In this document: positions 43,926-50,823 of the stretch, one piece after another
Position numbering within the stretch: position 1 is the first letter of the stretch
Layout of the letters: each line of letters opens with the position of its first letter
Program-made: the position numbers and the translations under genes
NCBI RefSeq assembly: GCF_029945885.1
Contig: NZ_JAQSDK010000002.1
Coordinates: forward strand, 186,001-250,000
Length of the DNA: 64,000 nucleotides
Direction of reading: 5' to 3'
DNA from: Brevundimonas sp.
Lineage (GTDB): Bacteria > Pseudomonadota > Alphaproteobacteria > Caulobacterales > Caulobacteraceae
The notes under the pieces: generated by a model
The model's database searches: none
Told to the model about the DNA's origin: nothing
Seen by the model: only the letters and a program-made list of their open reading frames with translations

Positions 43926-46430
43926 ATGATGATCGTCCTCCTGCGTCGCCTCGCGGCGGTCGCGCTGACGCTTGCCTGCCTGTCGTCCGCCGCCCACGCT
44001 CAGGGTCGCCCCATGACGATCCGGGATGTCGTCTCAATGTCGTCCTTCGGCGCGGCTTCACTGGATCCGGGCGGGCGATGGGCCGTCTACGAACGGCGAG
44101 CGGCATACGCCGCCGCCCCGGCCTTCGATCTCGATCACCGGTCGGTATGGACCCTCAGCGAACTCTGGATCGCGGAGACCGGCGGCGGGAAGTCGCCGGA
44201 GCGTCTCTTGCCGGCTTCGGAGGGCCTCGGCCTGCTCCTCAGGGACTGGTCGCCGTCAGGGCGGCGGCTGCTGATCTACAGGCTCAGAGACGATCGGTTC
44301 GAGGCGGGCGTGGTCGAGATGTCCGATCGGACTGTCTGGTGGACCGGCCTGACGCCGGATGCCCCGTTTACGGGTTCGACCGCCGCCTGGCTTGATGATG
44401 ACCGGCTTGGACTGACGGTGCTTCAGGACGCGCGGCTGCCATGGCTCTTTCGCTATGCAGGGGGAGCCCAGGCCGAGATCGCGCGCCAGTGGTCGGCCCA
44501 GGCCCGAGGGCGCGAACCGAGCCGGACCGTGGTCGACACGCTCGGCGGCGCGGCCACGACGCAAACTCCCGCGCGCGACCGGTCGCTGGTCCTGCTTGAT
44601 ATCGCTCGCCGGGAGGTCCGCCCCCTGACGTCCGGTCTGATTCGGGATTGGGCCGTCTCCCCGGATGGTGGCGCCATCGCGGTGCTGCGCGCCGGTTCTC
44701 CGGTGCCGATCAGTCCCGACGGCGTGCGTCAGTTCGGCAACCCCGAGCGGGGGCGGCTGGAATTGATCGAGGTGGCAAGCGGACGGGCGACCTCGCTGCC
44801 CGCCGGTCTGGATGTGGCACCGCACCTGCTGCGGTGGACATCCGCCTCCGACGCCTTGCTGGTCTGGGTTCGGCGAGATGGAGAACCCTGGGCTGGCGGC
44901 GATCTGGCGCGCGTGGAGCGAGACGGCGCGCTCGTCCGTATTGATCGTCACGGCCTCGACCCGTTCCCGCCGGGTGGCGACATCGACCAACTCGCCGGCG
45001 TGCGCGCGGACTGGATCGGCCAGACGCCTGTTCTCTACGCCCGGCGGCGAGAGGCCTCCCGGTTTGATTGGCAGGCCCTGGCTCCTGGAGAACCGCCACG
45101 CGAGCTGACGGCGGACCTGAGCCAGGCGCCGGGCCGACTATCGGCCATTGGCGACGAAACGGCGCTCATCTTTGCGGGCGGCGGCCTGTGGGAGATCGGG
45201 GCAGGCGGGGTGGCGCGCCGTAGCGCCGCTGAGGCCGCTTGGTCCGATGCCCAGACCGCCGATCGGATGAAGCCGGTTCGCCTGCGCGTCAACGCGCCGC
45301 CGCGCCGGGATTGGGCGCTGGCGATCGACGGCGCCGGAGGCATGGCTATCTTGCAGGCTGAAGCACGCCCGGTTCCGCTGGGGGTGCCGGATCCCTCCGG
45401 TGAAACAACGGTGCTGTCCGCCACGGCTGGAGCGGCGCTCGTGATCACCCGCGATCGCGGAATGGAGACCCTCAGGCTGGCGGTCCCGGGCGAGGACCGC
45501 AAACTGGACCGGGTCAATGCGGGGTTTGCGGACCTCTCCCTGTCCCGGCCTGTGCCCGTGCCGCACCTGGACGCCTCGGGGCGGCCGACGACAAGCTGGC
45601 TCTTCCTGCCGCCGGGTCGGCCGCCGGAAGAGGCCAGGGGCGTGGTGGTTCTCGCCTATCCCGGGGCAGTCGATGACGGGCGCTTCCTGAGCCCGCCGAA
45701 CCTGCTCTACGGGCCGCGGGCCGCCCTGCTCGCCTCGGAGGGCTATGCCGTCCTCTCGCCCTCGATTCCGGTCGCCGCATCAGGGAGCGGAAGTATCGCG
45801 AGCTTCCTGACCGATACGGATCTGGCGGTCGACGCTCTGTGGGCGGCCTGGCCCAGGCTCCCGCGAGACCGGACAGCCTTTCTGGGGCACAGCTTCGGCG
45901 GATATCTCGCAGTTGCCGCGGCGGGCCGATCGACGCGGTACCAGACCTACATCGCCTGGGCTCCGGCCACCGACCTGCTGGGCCTCTGGGGTGAGTTCAC
46001 CCCGGCTAGCCGCGCCATGCCGGAAGAAGGCCTCACCCTGCGACAGCAGACGGGTTGGGTCGAGGCCAACCAGGGCGGAATGCCGGGGCCGCCGTGGACG
46101 GCGAGCGAGCGCTACCTTGAAGCCAGCCCTTATCTGACAGCGAACCGGATCACGGCGCCCATCCTGCTGATCACTGCGGATCGGGACTATGTGCCGATGT
46201 CCCAGGCGGAGCGGGTGTTCAGCGTGATCAATCGCCAGGGTGGCCGGGCCCGCCTCATCACCTATTGGGGCGAGGGACACGTCAACATCAGCCCGGCCAA
46301 TATCCTCGATGTCTATGACCAGATGCTTCGTTGGCTGGAGGAGACCCTGGGCGAGGTCCCGGTCGCTACCGTGAGCTCAGACACCGACTCCACGCTCGTA
46401 CCCACCCCTCTACCGCCGCGGCCGTCATGA
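43926..46430 (+). CDS. Lasso-peptide isopeptidase (prolyl-oligopeptidase family)
   Basis: The 834-residue protein begins with a signal peptide (LRRLAAVALTLACLSSAAHA), placing it in the periplasm. The N-terminal half is a beta-propeller. The C-terminal alpha/beta-hydrolase carries the triad: Ser656 in GHSFGGYLA, Asp754 in ADRDYVPM and His785 in GEGHVN. AtxE2-type enzymes of Asticcacaulis cleave the macrolactam bond of their cognate lasso peptides. It starts 7 nt after the receptor stop, and its 3' end overlaps the cyclase gene by 65 bp, tail to tail. Confidence 0.88.
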   Translation: MMIVLLRRLAAVALTLACLSSAAHAQGRPMTIRDVVSMSSFGAASLDPGGRWAVYERRAAYAAAPAFDLDHRSVWTLSELWIAETGGGKSPERLLPASEGLGLLLRDWSPSGRRLLIYRLRDDRFEAGVVEMSDRTVWWTGLTPDAPFTGSTAAWLDDDRLGLTVLQDARLPWLFRYAGGAQAEIARQWSAQARGREPSRTVVDTLGGAATTQTPARDRSLVLLDIARREVRPLTSGLIRDWAVSPDGGAIAVLRAGSPVPISPDGVRQFGNPERGRLELIEVASGRATSLPAGLDVAPHLLRWTSASDALLVWVRRDGEPWAGGDLARVERDGALVRIDRHGLDPFPPGGDIDQLAGVRADWIGQTPVLYARRREASRFDWQALAPGEPPRELTADLSQAPGRLSAIGDETALIFAGGGLWEIGAGGVARRSAAEAAWSDAQTADRMKPVRLRVNAPPRRDWALAIDGAGGMAILQAEARPVPLGVPDPSGETTVLSATAGAALVITRDRGMETLRLAVPGEDRKLDRVNAGFADLSLSRPVPVPHLDASGRPTTSWLFLPPGRPPEEARGVVVLAYPGAVDDGRFLSPPNLLYGPRAALLASEGYAVLSPSIPVAASGSGSIASFLTDTDLAVDALWAAWPRLPRDRTAFLGHSFGGYLAVAAAGRSTRYQTYIAWAPATDLLGLWGEFTPASRAMPEEGLTLRQQTGWVEANQGGMPGPPWTASERYLEASPYLTANRITAPILLITADRDYVPMSQAERVFSVINRQGGRARLITYWGEGHVNISPANILDVYDQMLRWLEETLGEVPVATVSSDTDSTLVPTPLPPRPS

Positions 46431-48096
46431 TTTCCCCATAGGTTCCGCGCCAGATCAGATTGTCTCGCGAGAGCATGGTTTCCGCGGCCGCCCGATTGAT
46501 CAGGCCGGCCTCCGCCAGCCGACCTTCGAGCAGCCACGGCCGGAGGAAGTCGAGGTTGTCGGCGACCATGCGGCCATAGATGGCGGACATCTCGCCCTTG
46601 GTACGGCGCTCGGTGATGATCGGGGGCAGACGATCGCGGAACGCGGAGCGCGCCAGCCCCCGGTCACGCTGACCGAGGACGAGCTGTGTGGCGGGCAGGG
46701 CCAGGCAGGTCTCGACGACCGGTTGCGACAGCAGGGGTGTCAGCACATTGACGACCCGGGTCTGCAAGGAGGGGGATTGGCGGCCGATCCCGTCGATCAG
46801 GCCGGCGATCTGCAGGATCTTCGCAGGCCCGAGATCGGCGCAGTCGCCAAGCCAGTGGGGAATCGTCGGGTGCCCGATTGGTGTGATCATCTCGTTGCGT
46901 CGCGCAGGGCGGGCTTCGGTCAGTTTTCGCGCGCCTGCGATAAGAGACCAGATCGATCGATCATTGAGCCTGGCGAGCCCCGGGAGGGCGGGGGAGGTCA
47001 GCGCTCTCCGGCCGCGGGCGCGCCAGAGATCCGTGAACACGTCAGCCGTCGCACCCTGCAGCAGGATGGAATCCCCACCCCGGCCGGTCATGATCGCCGT
47101 CGCACCCGCGGCATGGAGGCGACCGGCCCAGTCGCGGTCGTGGTGCATGTCGATCCCGGCGAGTCCCGGACGGACGCCAAGGGAAATGGATTCGAAATCG
47201 GCCTCGTTCAACGGCCCGCTGGCATGGGGCACGCTGACGATATCGATACCGAGCGCGGCTCCGAGGGCGGTGGCATAGGGACGTTCATCGGACTGGGCCT
47301 CCGCTCCATAGAGATTGATCCATGGGGCTACGTCCTTGCGCGCGCGGATGAGGCTGGCGGCCACGAGGCTGGAATCAAGGCCACCCGACACCTCCGCGGC
47401 GAGCGGGCCAGAATCGAGGGCGAGGGCCCGCACGGCGTCGTCGAGCGCCAGGGTCAGCGCCGCAGCGGCTTCGGCGTCGCTGACGGGCTGCGTCGCGCCG
47501 CGCCGGACGATGGCTGCGGGCGTCCAAAGCGCGGTCGGAAGGGTCTTCAGGGGGGCCGGTTGGACGGTTCCGGGAAGGATGGCGACCGGACCGTCGAGCA
47601 GCAGGTCCTCCCACACGAGCAAGGGGTCATGCAGCGCCTGGGCGACGCGATCGAATGCGATGCTCCAGGACCGCGGAACCGGCAGCCAGGCCGGCACCTC
47701 GGATGCAACGATCGTCAGACCGTCATCCTCCCATGCGATGCAGTCCAGGCCGCCGCAAGGATCACGCAGGATCTCCGCCACCTCGCCTTCGCCCGATATC
47801 CGAACGCCCACGAACCGGCCCCAGAAGCGCGCCAGCAGCTTGCGTTCGTAGCTCCAGGGCTCCTGGTCCGTGTCTGGCCTTACGATCCGATGCTCCCGGT
47901 GAAAGACCTGGCCAATCAAACGCCAGGCACCCACGAGCAGGGTGGCGGGAGGTGATGGTCCCTCGACCGCCAGCCAGGCACGGGCGCTCAGGTCAGAAAC
48001 GGTCATACCGGCGGTGATCGCCTGGGATCGCAAGGTGTCGGCGCGTGCGCTCGCCGCCGACGCCGGTCCCCTGGACACGATCAGATAGTCGCCCAC
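46366..48096 (-). CDS. Lasso-peptide macrolactam cyclase (C protein)
   Basis: The 576-residue protein is homologous to asparagine synthetase B but lacks the N-terminal catalytic cysteine of a glutaminase; it starts MGDYLIVSRG. The synthetase domain has the ATP-binding SGGLDSS (237-243). In lasso pathways this enzyme adenylates the ring-closing Asp or Glu side chain and forms the isopeptide bond. The start is a GTG one nt after the B-protein stop, so the two are coupled. Confidence 0.92.
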   Translation of the reverse strand: MGDYLIVSRGPASAASARADTLRSQAITAGMTVSDLSARAWLAVEGPSPPATLLVGAWRLIGQVFHREHRIVRPDTDQEPWSYERKLLARFWGRFVGVRISGEGEVAEILRDPCGGLDCIAWEDDGLTIVASEVPAWLPVPRSWSIAFDRVAQALHDPLLVWEDLLLDGPVAILPGTVQPAPLKTLPTALWTPAAIVRRGATQPVSDAEAAAALTLALDDAVRALALDSGPLAAEVSGGLDSSLVAASLIRARKDVAPWINLYGAEAQSDERPYATALGAALGIDIVSVPHASGPLNEADFESISLGVRPGLAGIDMHHDRDWAGRLHAAGATAIMTGRGGDSILLQGATADVFTDLWRARGRRALTSPALPGLARLNDRSIWSLIAGARKLTEARPARRNEMITPIGHPTIPHWLGDCADLGPAKILQIAGLIDGIGRQSPSLQTRVVNVLTPLLSQPVVETCLALPATQLVLGQRDRGLARSAFRDRLPPIITERRTKGEMSAIYGRMVADNLDFLRPWLLEGRLAEAGLINRAAAETMLSRDNLIWRGTYGEIMTAAAVEGWVRAWSRCLSSR

Positions 48097-48097
48097 C

Positions 48098-48739
48098 TCA
48101 GAAAACGGCGATGGGGGTGAAGGAGCGGACGCGGTCGAACCGGTCGCCGATCACGAGGTCGTCGATCTGGAGCCAGCAGTGAGCGAAGAAGGGCCAGGTC
48201 TTGACCCCGAAGACCCAGTCCACGCGCTGGCCGTCGGATGCGAGGACGCGCCGCAGCTGATAGGCGCGTTGAAGACAGAGTCCCTCGAACGGGATGAAGG
48301 GCAGGACCGTGCGATAGGCGGACACCCGGGCCGAAAACCGCCGACAGTCGAACGGCGTCGGCCGGCTGCTCCGGGGCTCTGCGGCGTCGACCAGTTGCGC
48401 CAGTGATTGACCCCGGAACGCCGCGGTCGCCGCCAGAGTCCGGATTGCCGTGTCCAGGCACGCGATCCGCCCCGGGTATTCATCGGCGGTCAGTTCGCCT
48501 CGCGGCGTCACCGGCGTGCGGCAGGTCGGCGCTCCTGGATCGGGGGCGAGGAGGCCGGCTGACTGAAGTTCTTGCAGGACGTCGTCGTCTGCGGAGACCG
48601 CCCCTGATCCGACGGGCGTGAGCTGATTTCCGCCGCCAACGAGACATGAATACCGGTCGGCGCCGACGTCGAGAATGACCACGTCGTCACGGATCCGAAC
48701 CATATGCAGACCGGCTGCAAGGGTCACCTGGCGTGCCAT
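48098..48739 (-). CDS. Lasso-peptide B protein: PqqD-like RRE fused to B2 protease
   Basis: The 213-residue protein has an N-terminal PqqD-like leader-recognition element (residues ~1-70, GLHMVRIRDDVVILDVGADR). Its C-terminal transglutaminase-like cysteine protease has Cys155 in EGLCLQRAYQL and His187 in FFAHCWLQ, followed by the acidic IDD. It recognises the leader and cleaves it off before cyclisation. The fused B1-B2 form is usual in proteobacterial lasso loci. A hairpin separates it from the first precursor. Confidence 0.9.
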   Translation of the reverse strand: MARQVTLAAGLHMVRIRDDVVILDVGADRYSCLVGGGNQLTPVGSGAVSADDDVLQELQSAGLLAPDPGAPTCRTPVTPRGELTADEYPGRIACLDTAIRTLAATAAFRGQSLAQLVDAAEPRSSRPTPFDCRRFSARVSAYRTVLPFIPFEGLCLQRAYQLRRVLASDGQRVDWVFGVKTWPFFAHCWLQIDDLVIGDRFDRVRSFTPIAVF

Positions 48740-48764
48740 GGGGTCCTCCTGATGACGGGCCTCG

Positions 48765-48791
48765 GGGCGGTCGCCACAAGGACGACCGCCC
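48765..48791 (-). terminator. Hairpin between precursor A1 and the B gene
   Basis: GGGCGGTCG (48765-48773) and CGACCGCCC (48783-48791) form a perfect 9-bp stem with a 9-nt loop, 7 nt beyond the A1 stop. No long T-run follows in the leftward direction. It could partially terminate or stabilise the precursor mRNA so that precursor is made in excess over enzymes. Confidence 0.6.
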
Positions 48792-48797
48792 TTTCGT

Positions 48798-48914
48798 TCA
48801 GGCCGGGGTGCGGCTCTGGACGATCAGCAGTTCGAAGTACGGTCCGATTTCGCCGTCCTGGGTGAGCGCCTTGGCGCTGCCGAAGCTGACGAGGCGGAGT
48901 TTGGGCGTGGTCAT
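48798..48914 (-). CDS. Lasso-peptide precursor A1
   Basis: The 38-residue peptide is a typical lasso precursor in size and place. The leader (residues 1-19) has the P-x-L, Gly12 and Thr18 pattern, with Thr at the penultimate leader position. That predicts the core DGEIGPYFELLIVQSRTPA, with Asp1 and a ring closed on Glu9; an 8-residue ring from Gly2 is the alternative. AAGGAG precedes the ATG. It is nearly identical to A2 in the leader and C-terminal SRTPA but differs at core positions 4, 8, 11, 12 and 14. Confidence 0.85.
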   Translation of the reverse strand: MTTPKLRLVSFGSAKALTQDGEIGPYFELLIVQSRTPA

Positions 48915-48979
48915 CACAGTCTCCTTGGGTTGATCGCCACGGGTGTGGCAGCCCCAGTGAGCGCGCTGTGTGGCCAGCA

Positions 48980-49003
48980 GAAAAGCTATATCTGGAGTAT
49001 ATT
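48980..49003 (-). promoter_or_regulatory. Conserved 24-bp element upstream of A1
   Basis: This AT-rich block (core TATATCTGGAGTATATT) occurs unchanged upstream of A2 at 49446-49469. It is 66 bp from the A1 start codon, against 68 bp for A2. It is probably the shared promoter or an operator for the XRE regulator next to A2. Confidence 0.65.
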
Positions 49004-49228
49004 CAACGGCACACTCCCGACCGCGCACATTCAGATTTTGGTTGTGAGCGACCTGCGCACCGCCAAGCCGCGAACGGGCTGGACGCGGTGCTTTGGATGG
49101 CCAGCGGGCTAGGGAGAGTGAACTCGTTTCGCGATTTCGGATGGGCCGCAAAGAGCGTCGACGGATGGTCTCGGACGCGAGGGCTTCCGGGCAGGGATGG
49201 CCTTCATGAGGCTTCAGTCTTGGCCTCC
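49004..49228. other. Spacer between the two precursor units
   Basis: No gene or clear third precursor is seen in this stretch between the A1 promoter element and the A2 hairpin. The leftward frame runs open through it but has no leader-like sequence. Confidence 0.5.
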
Positions 49229-49254
49229 GTGGCCGCCCCTTTGGGGGCGACCAC
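49229..49254 (-). terminator. Hairpin after precursor A2
   Basis: GTGGCCGCCCC pairs with GGGGCGACCAC (one G-T/C-A irregularity) around a short TTTG loop. It starts 7 nt after the A2 stop, the same position as the hairpin after A1, so the duplicated unit includes its own 3' structure. Confidence 0.55.
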
Positions 49255-49261
49255 TCAACCT

Positions 49262-49378
49262 TCAGGCCGGCGTGCGGCTCTTCACGAACATCAGTTCGAG
49301 GTACGGTCCTTCCTCGCCATCCCGGGTAAGCGCCTTGGCGCTCCCGAGGCTGACGAGGCGCAGTTGGGGGGTTGTCAT
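49262..49378 (-). CDS. Lasso-peptide precursor A2
   Basis: The 38-residue precursor is a paralogue of A1. The predicted core is DGEEGPYLELMFVKSRTPA, with ring closure Asp1-Glu9. The stretch L-E-L-M-F-V at positions 8-13 resembles L-E-L-I-F-V at the same positions of fusilassin as I remember it, supporting this register. AAGGAG precedes the ATG. It is separated from A1 by about 350 bp. Confidence 0.85.
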   Translation of the reverse strand: MTTPQLRLVSLGSAKALTRDGEEGPYLELMFVKSRTPA

Positions 49379-49445
49379 CACGGTTTCTCCTTGGGTTGGT
49401 CGCCACGGATGTGGCGCAAGGAGTGAGCGCGCGGCTCGACCGTCT

Positions 49446-49469
49446 GAAAAGCTATATCTGGAGTATATT
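49446..49469 (-). promoter_or_regulatory. Conserved 24-bp element upstream of A2
   Basis: This is the identical partner of the element upstream of A1. It sits only 6 bp beyond the stop of the XRE regulator gene, so the regulator ends inside the A2 promoter region. Confidence 0.65.
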
Positions 49470-49475
49470 GAGGGG

Positions 49476-49961
49476 TCAGCGCCCCGGTTTGGGACGTTTG
49501 GAAAGCAGCTCCGCCGCGCCCGTCTGCAGCCAGGCCTGGGCCTGTTCGCTGGTTTCATCGCCGTCCAGCAGGGTGTCGAACATTCCGGTGATCGCGGTGA
49601 TCAGGGTTCGGGCGTCCAGGTCCATGAGACGATCCTGGATGGCCTGGTCGAAGCGCTGGATCGCTACCGTGAGGATGGTCGCCATCTTGTTGTCGGCGCA
49701 GCGCCGGGCCAGGTCGGACGATCCGATCACGACCGACAGGATGAGCGCATAGGGATCGCTGTTGGTCGCCGTGGCGAACCGATGGATATGGTCCAGGTTG
49801 AGGCGGGTAGCGCCCGACTCGAAGCGTTCGTAGGTTCTGAGCGCCATGTTCATGGCGCTGGCGACATCGGCCGTGGTCATGCCGCGATGTCTGCGCACCG
49901 CCTTGACCGCCGCGGAAAGCAACTCGCCGTCACGGGGCAGGTCAGGCGGGACTCCACTCAT
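49476..49961 (-). CDS. XRE-like regulator of the lasso locus
   Basis: The 161-residue protein has an N-terminal helix-turn-helix (VRRHRGMTTADVASAMNMALR, then YERFESGATRLNLDHIHRF) and a helical C-terminal domain. It is transcribed toward the precursors and ends 6 bp before their conserved promoter element, making it the obvious candidate regulator. The class is often seen in Caulobacterales lasso clusters; ligand and mode are unknown. Confidence 0.8.
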   Translation of the reverse strand: MSGVPPDLPRDGELLSAAVKAVRRHRGMTTADVASAMNMALRTYERFESGATRLNLDHIHRFATATNSDPYALILSVVIGSSDLARRCADNKMATILTVAIQRFDQAIQDRLMDLDARTLITAITGMFDTLLDGDETSEQAQAWLQTGAAELLSKRPKPGR

Positions 49962-50193
49962 CGGCGAAACCTCTCAAACACGGGATGGTGCGACGGGACG
50001 CTTCAGTGGGCAACGCTCATCCTTTCGTTTCCGTACACAACCGGTGCTCCTCCGCCACAAAGCGGCGGGGGAACCGACGACGCATGGCGGATATTTCGAC
50101 GTTTTATGGCGCTTTTGGCAATTCGGGGATGCAACTCATTGGCGAGCCGGTCGATCCGCGCCAGAAACCCTGGCTCCCTTCCTGGAGACGACC

Positions 50194-50823
50194 GTGACCC
50201 GAAAGCGCGATCCCTTCCTCCTTGCCCTGGAGAGCATTCGCCATCTGTCCGAGCAGGGGGCCTATGCGCCCGGGACGCCGATCGTGATCATCGAGGAGGC
50301 CCGGCGCCTGCGGCTGTCGACCACGCCGGTGCGCGAAGCTCTCGCCTGGCTGTGCGGCGAGGGCTTGATCGAACGGGCGCCCTTCGGCGGCTATCTGGCC
50401 TCGCGGATCGACGCGGCCCTGGTTCGGGACCGGTTCGCCTTTCGGCTTCATTGCCTGACGACAAGTCTGAACCTGGCCGAGGCCGTGCAGGACCGTGATG
50501 AACCCGTTCCGTCGTCCGCCGCACCGGAAAAACGGCTGGCCGAACGTCTCGACCGCATCGTCCGGGGCGCGGGCAATCAGGTCCTCGCGGAAGCCTTCGA
50601 ACGGGTCGGTCGCCAGCTCCTGCCGCTGGCCCAGGCGGAGCAGCGGATCCTGCATGATCGTGAAGCCGAGGCCGTCTCTATCCTTCAACTGGCCGACGCC
50701 GGCACGATCCCGGCGCTCCGGCAGGCCCTGGTCGCCTATCACCAGCGCCGGATGGACGCCGCGCCGGTGCTGGTCCTCGACGTCTCCGGAGAGCGGCGGG
50801 GTCCTCCCGGTGAGGCGGTCTAG
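50194..50823 (+). CDS. GntR-like winged-helix regulator at the head of the transfer genes
   Basis: The 209-residue protein has a GntR-type winged helix (residues ~15-75: GTPIVIIEEARRLRLSTTPVREALAWLCGEGLIERAPFGGYLA). The C-terminal helical domain lacks an obvious ligand-binding FCD pattern. The start is a GTG with GGAG 6 nt upstream. Its stop is immediately followed by the GTG of traG, so it is likely an autoregulated controller of the conjugation operon. Confidence 0.75.
   Translation: MTRKRDPFLLALESIRHLSEQGAYAPGTPIVIIEEARRLRLSTTPVREALAWLCGEGLIERAPFGGYLASRIDAALVRDRFAFRLHCLTTSLNLAEAVQDRDEPVPSSAAPEKRLAERLDRIVRGAGNQVLAEAFERVGRQLLPLAQAEQRILHDREAEAVSILQLADAGTIPALRQALVAYHQRRMDAAPVLVLDVSGERRGPPGEAV

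Noticed and set aside
41847..43997. Open frame of 716 codons on the minus strand
   Set aside because: It lies opposite the TonB-dependent receptor, is Arg/Gly-rich and has no motif; the receptor frame is clearly the real one.
46366..48096. Asparagine synthetase proper
   Set aside because: The N-terminal catalytic cysteine of the glutaminase domain is missing and it is coupled to a lasso B protein and precursors.
48098..48739. PQQ biosynthesis because of the PqqD-like domain
   Set aside because: The domain is fused to a cysteine protease and sits beside a cyclase and precursor peptides; no other pqq gene is present.
49004..49228. A third lasso precursor
   Set aside because: No leader-like sequence with the Thr and Gly positions nor a ribosome-binding site was found on the minus strand here.
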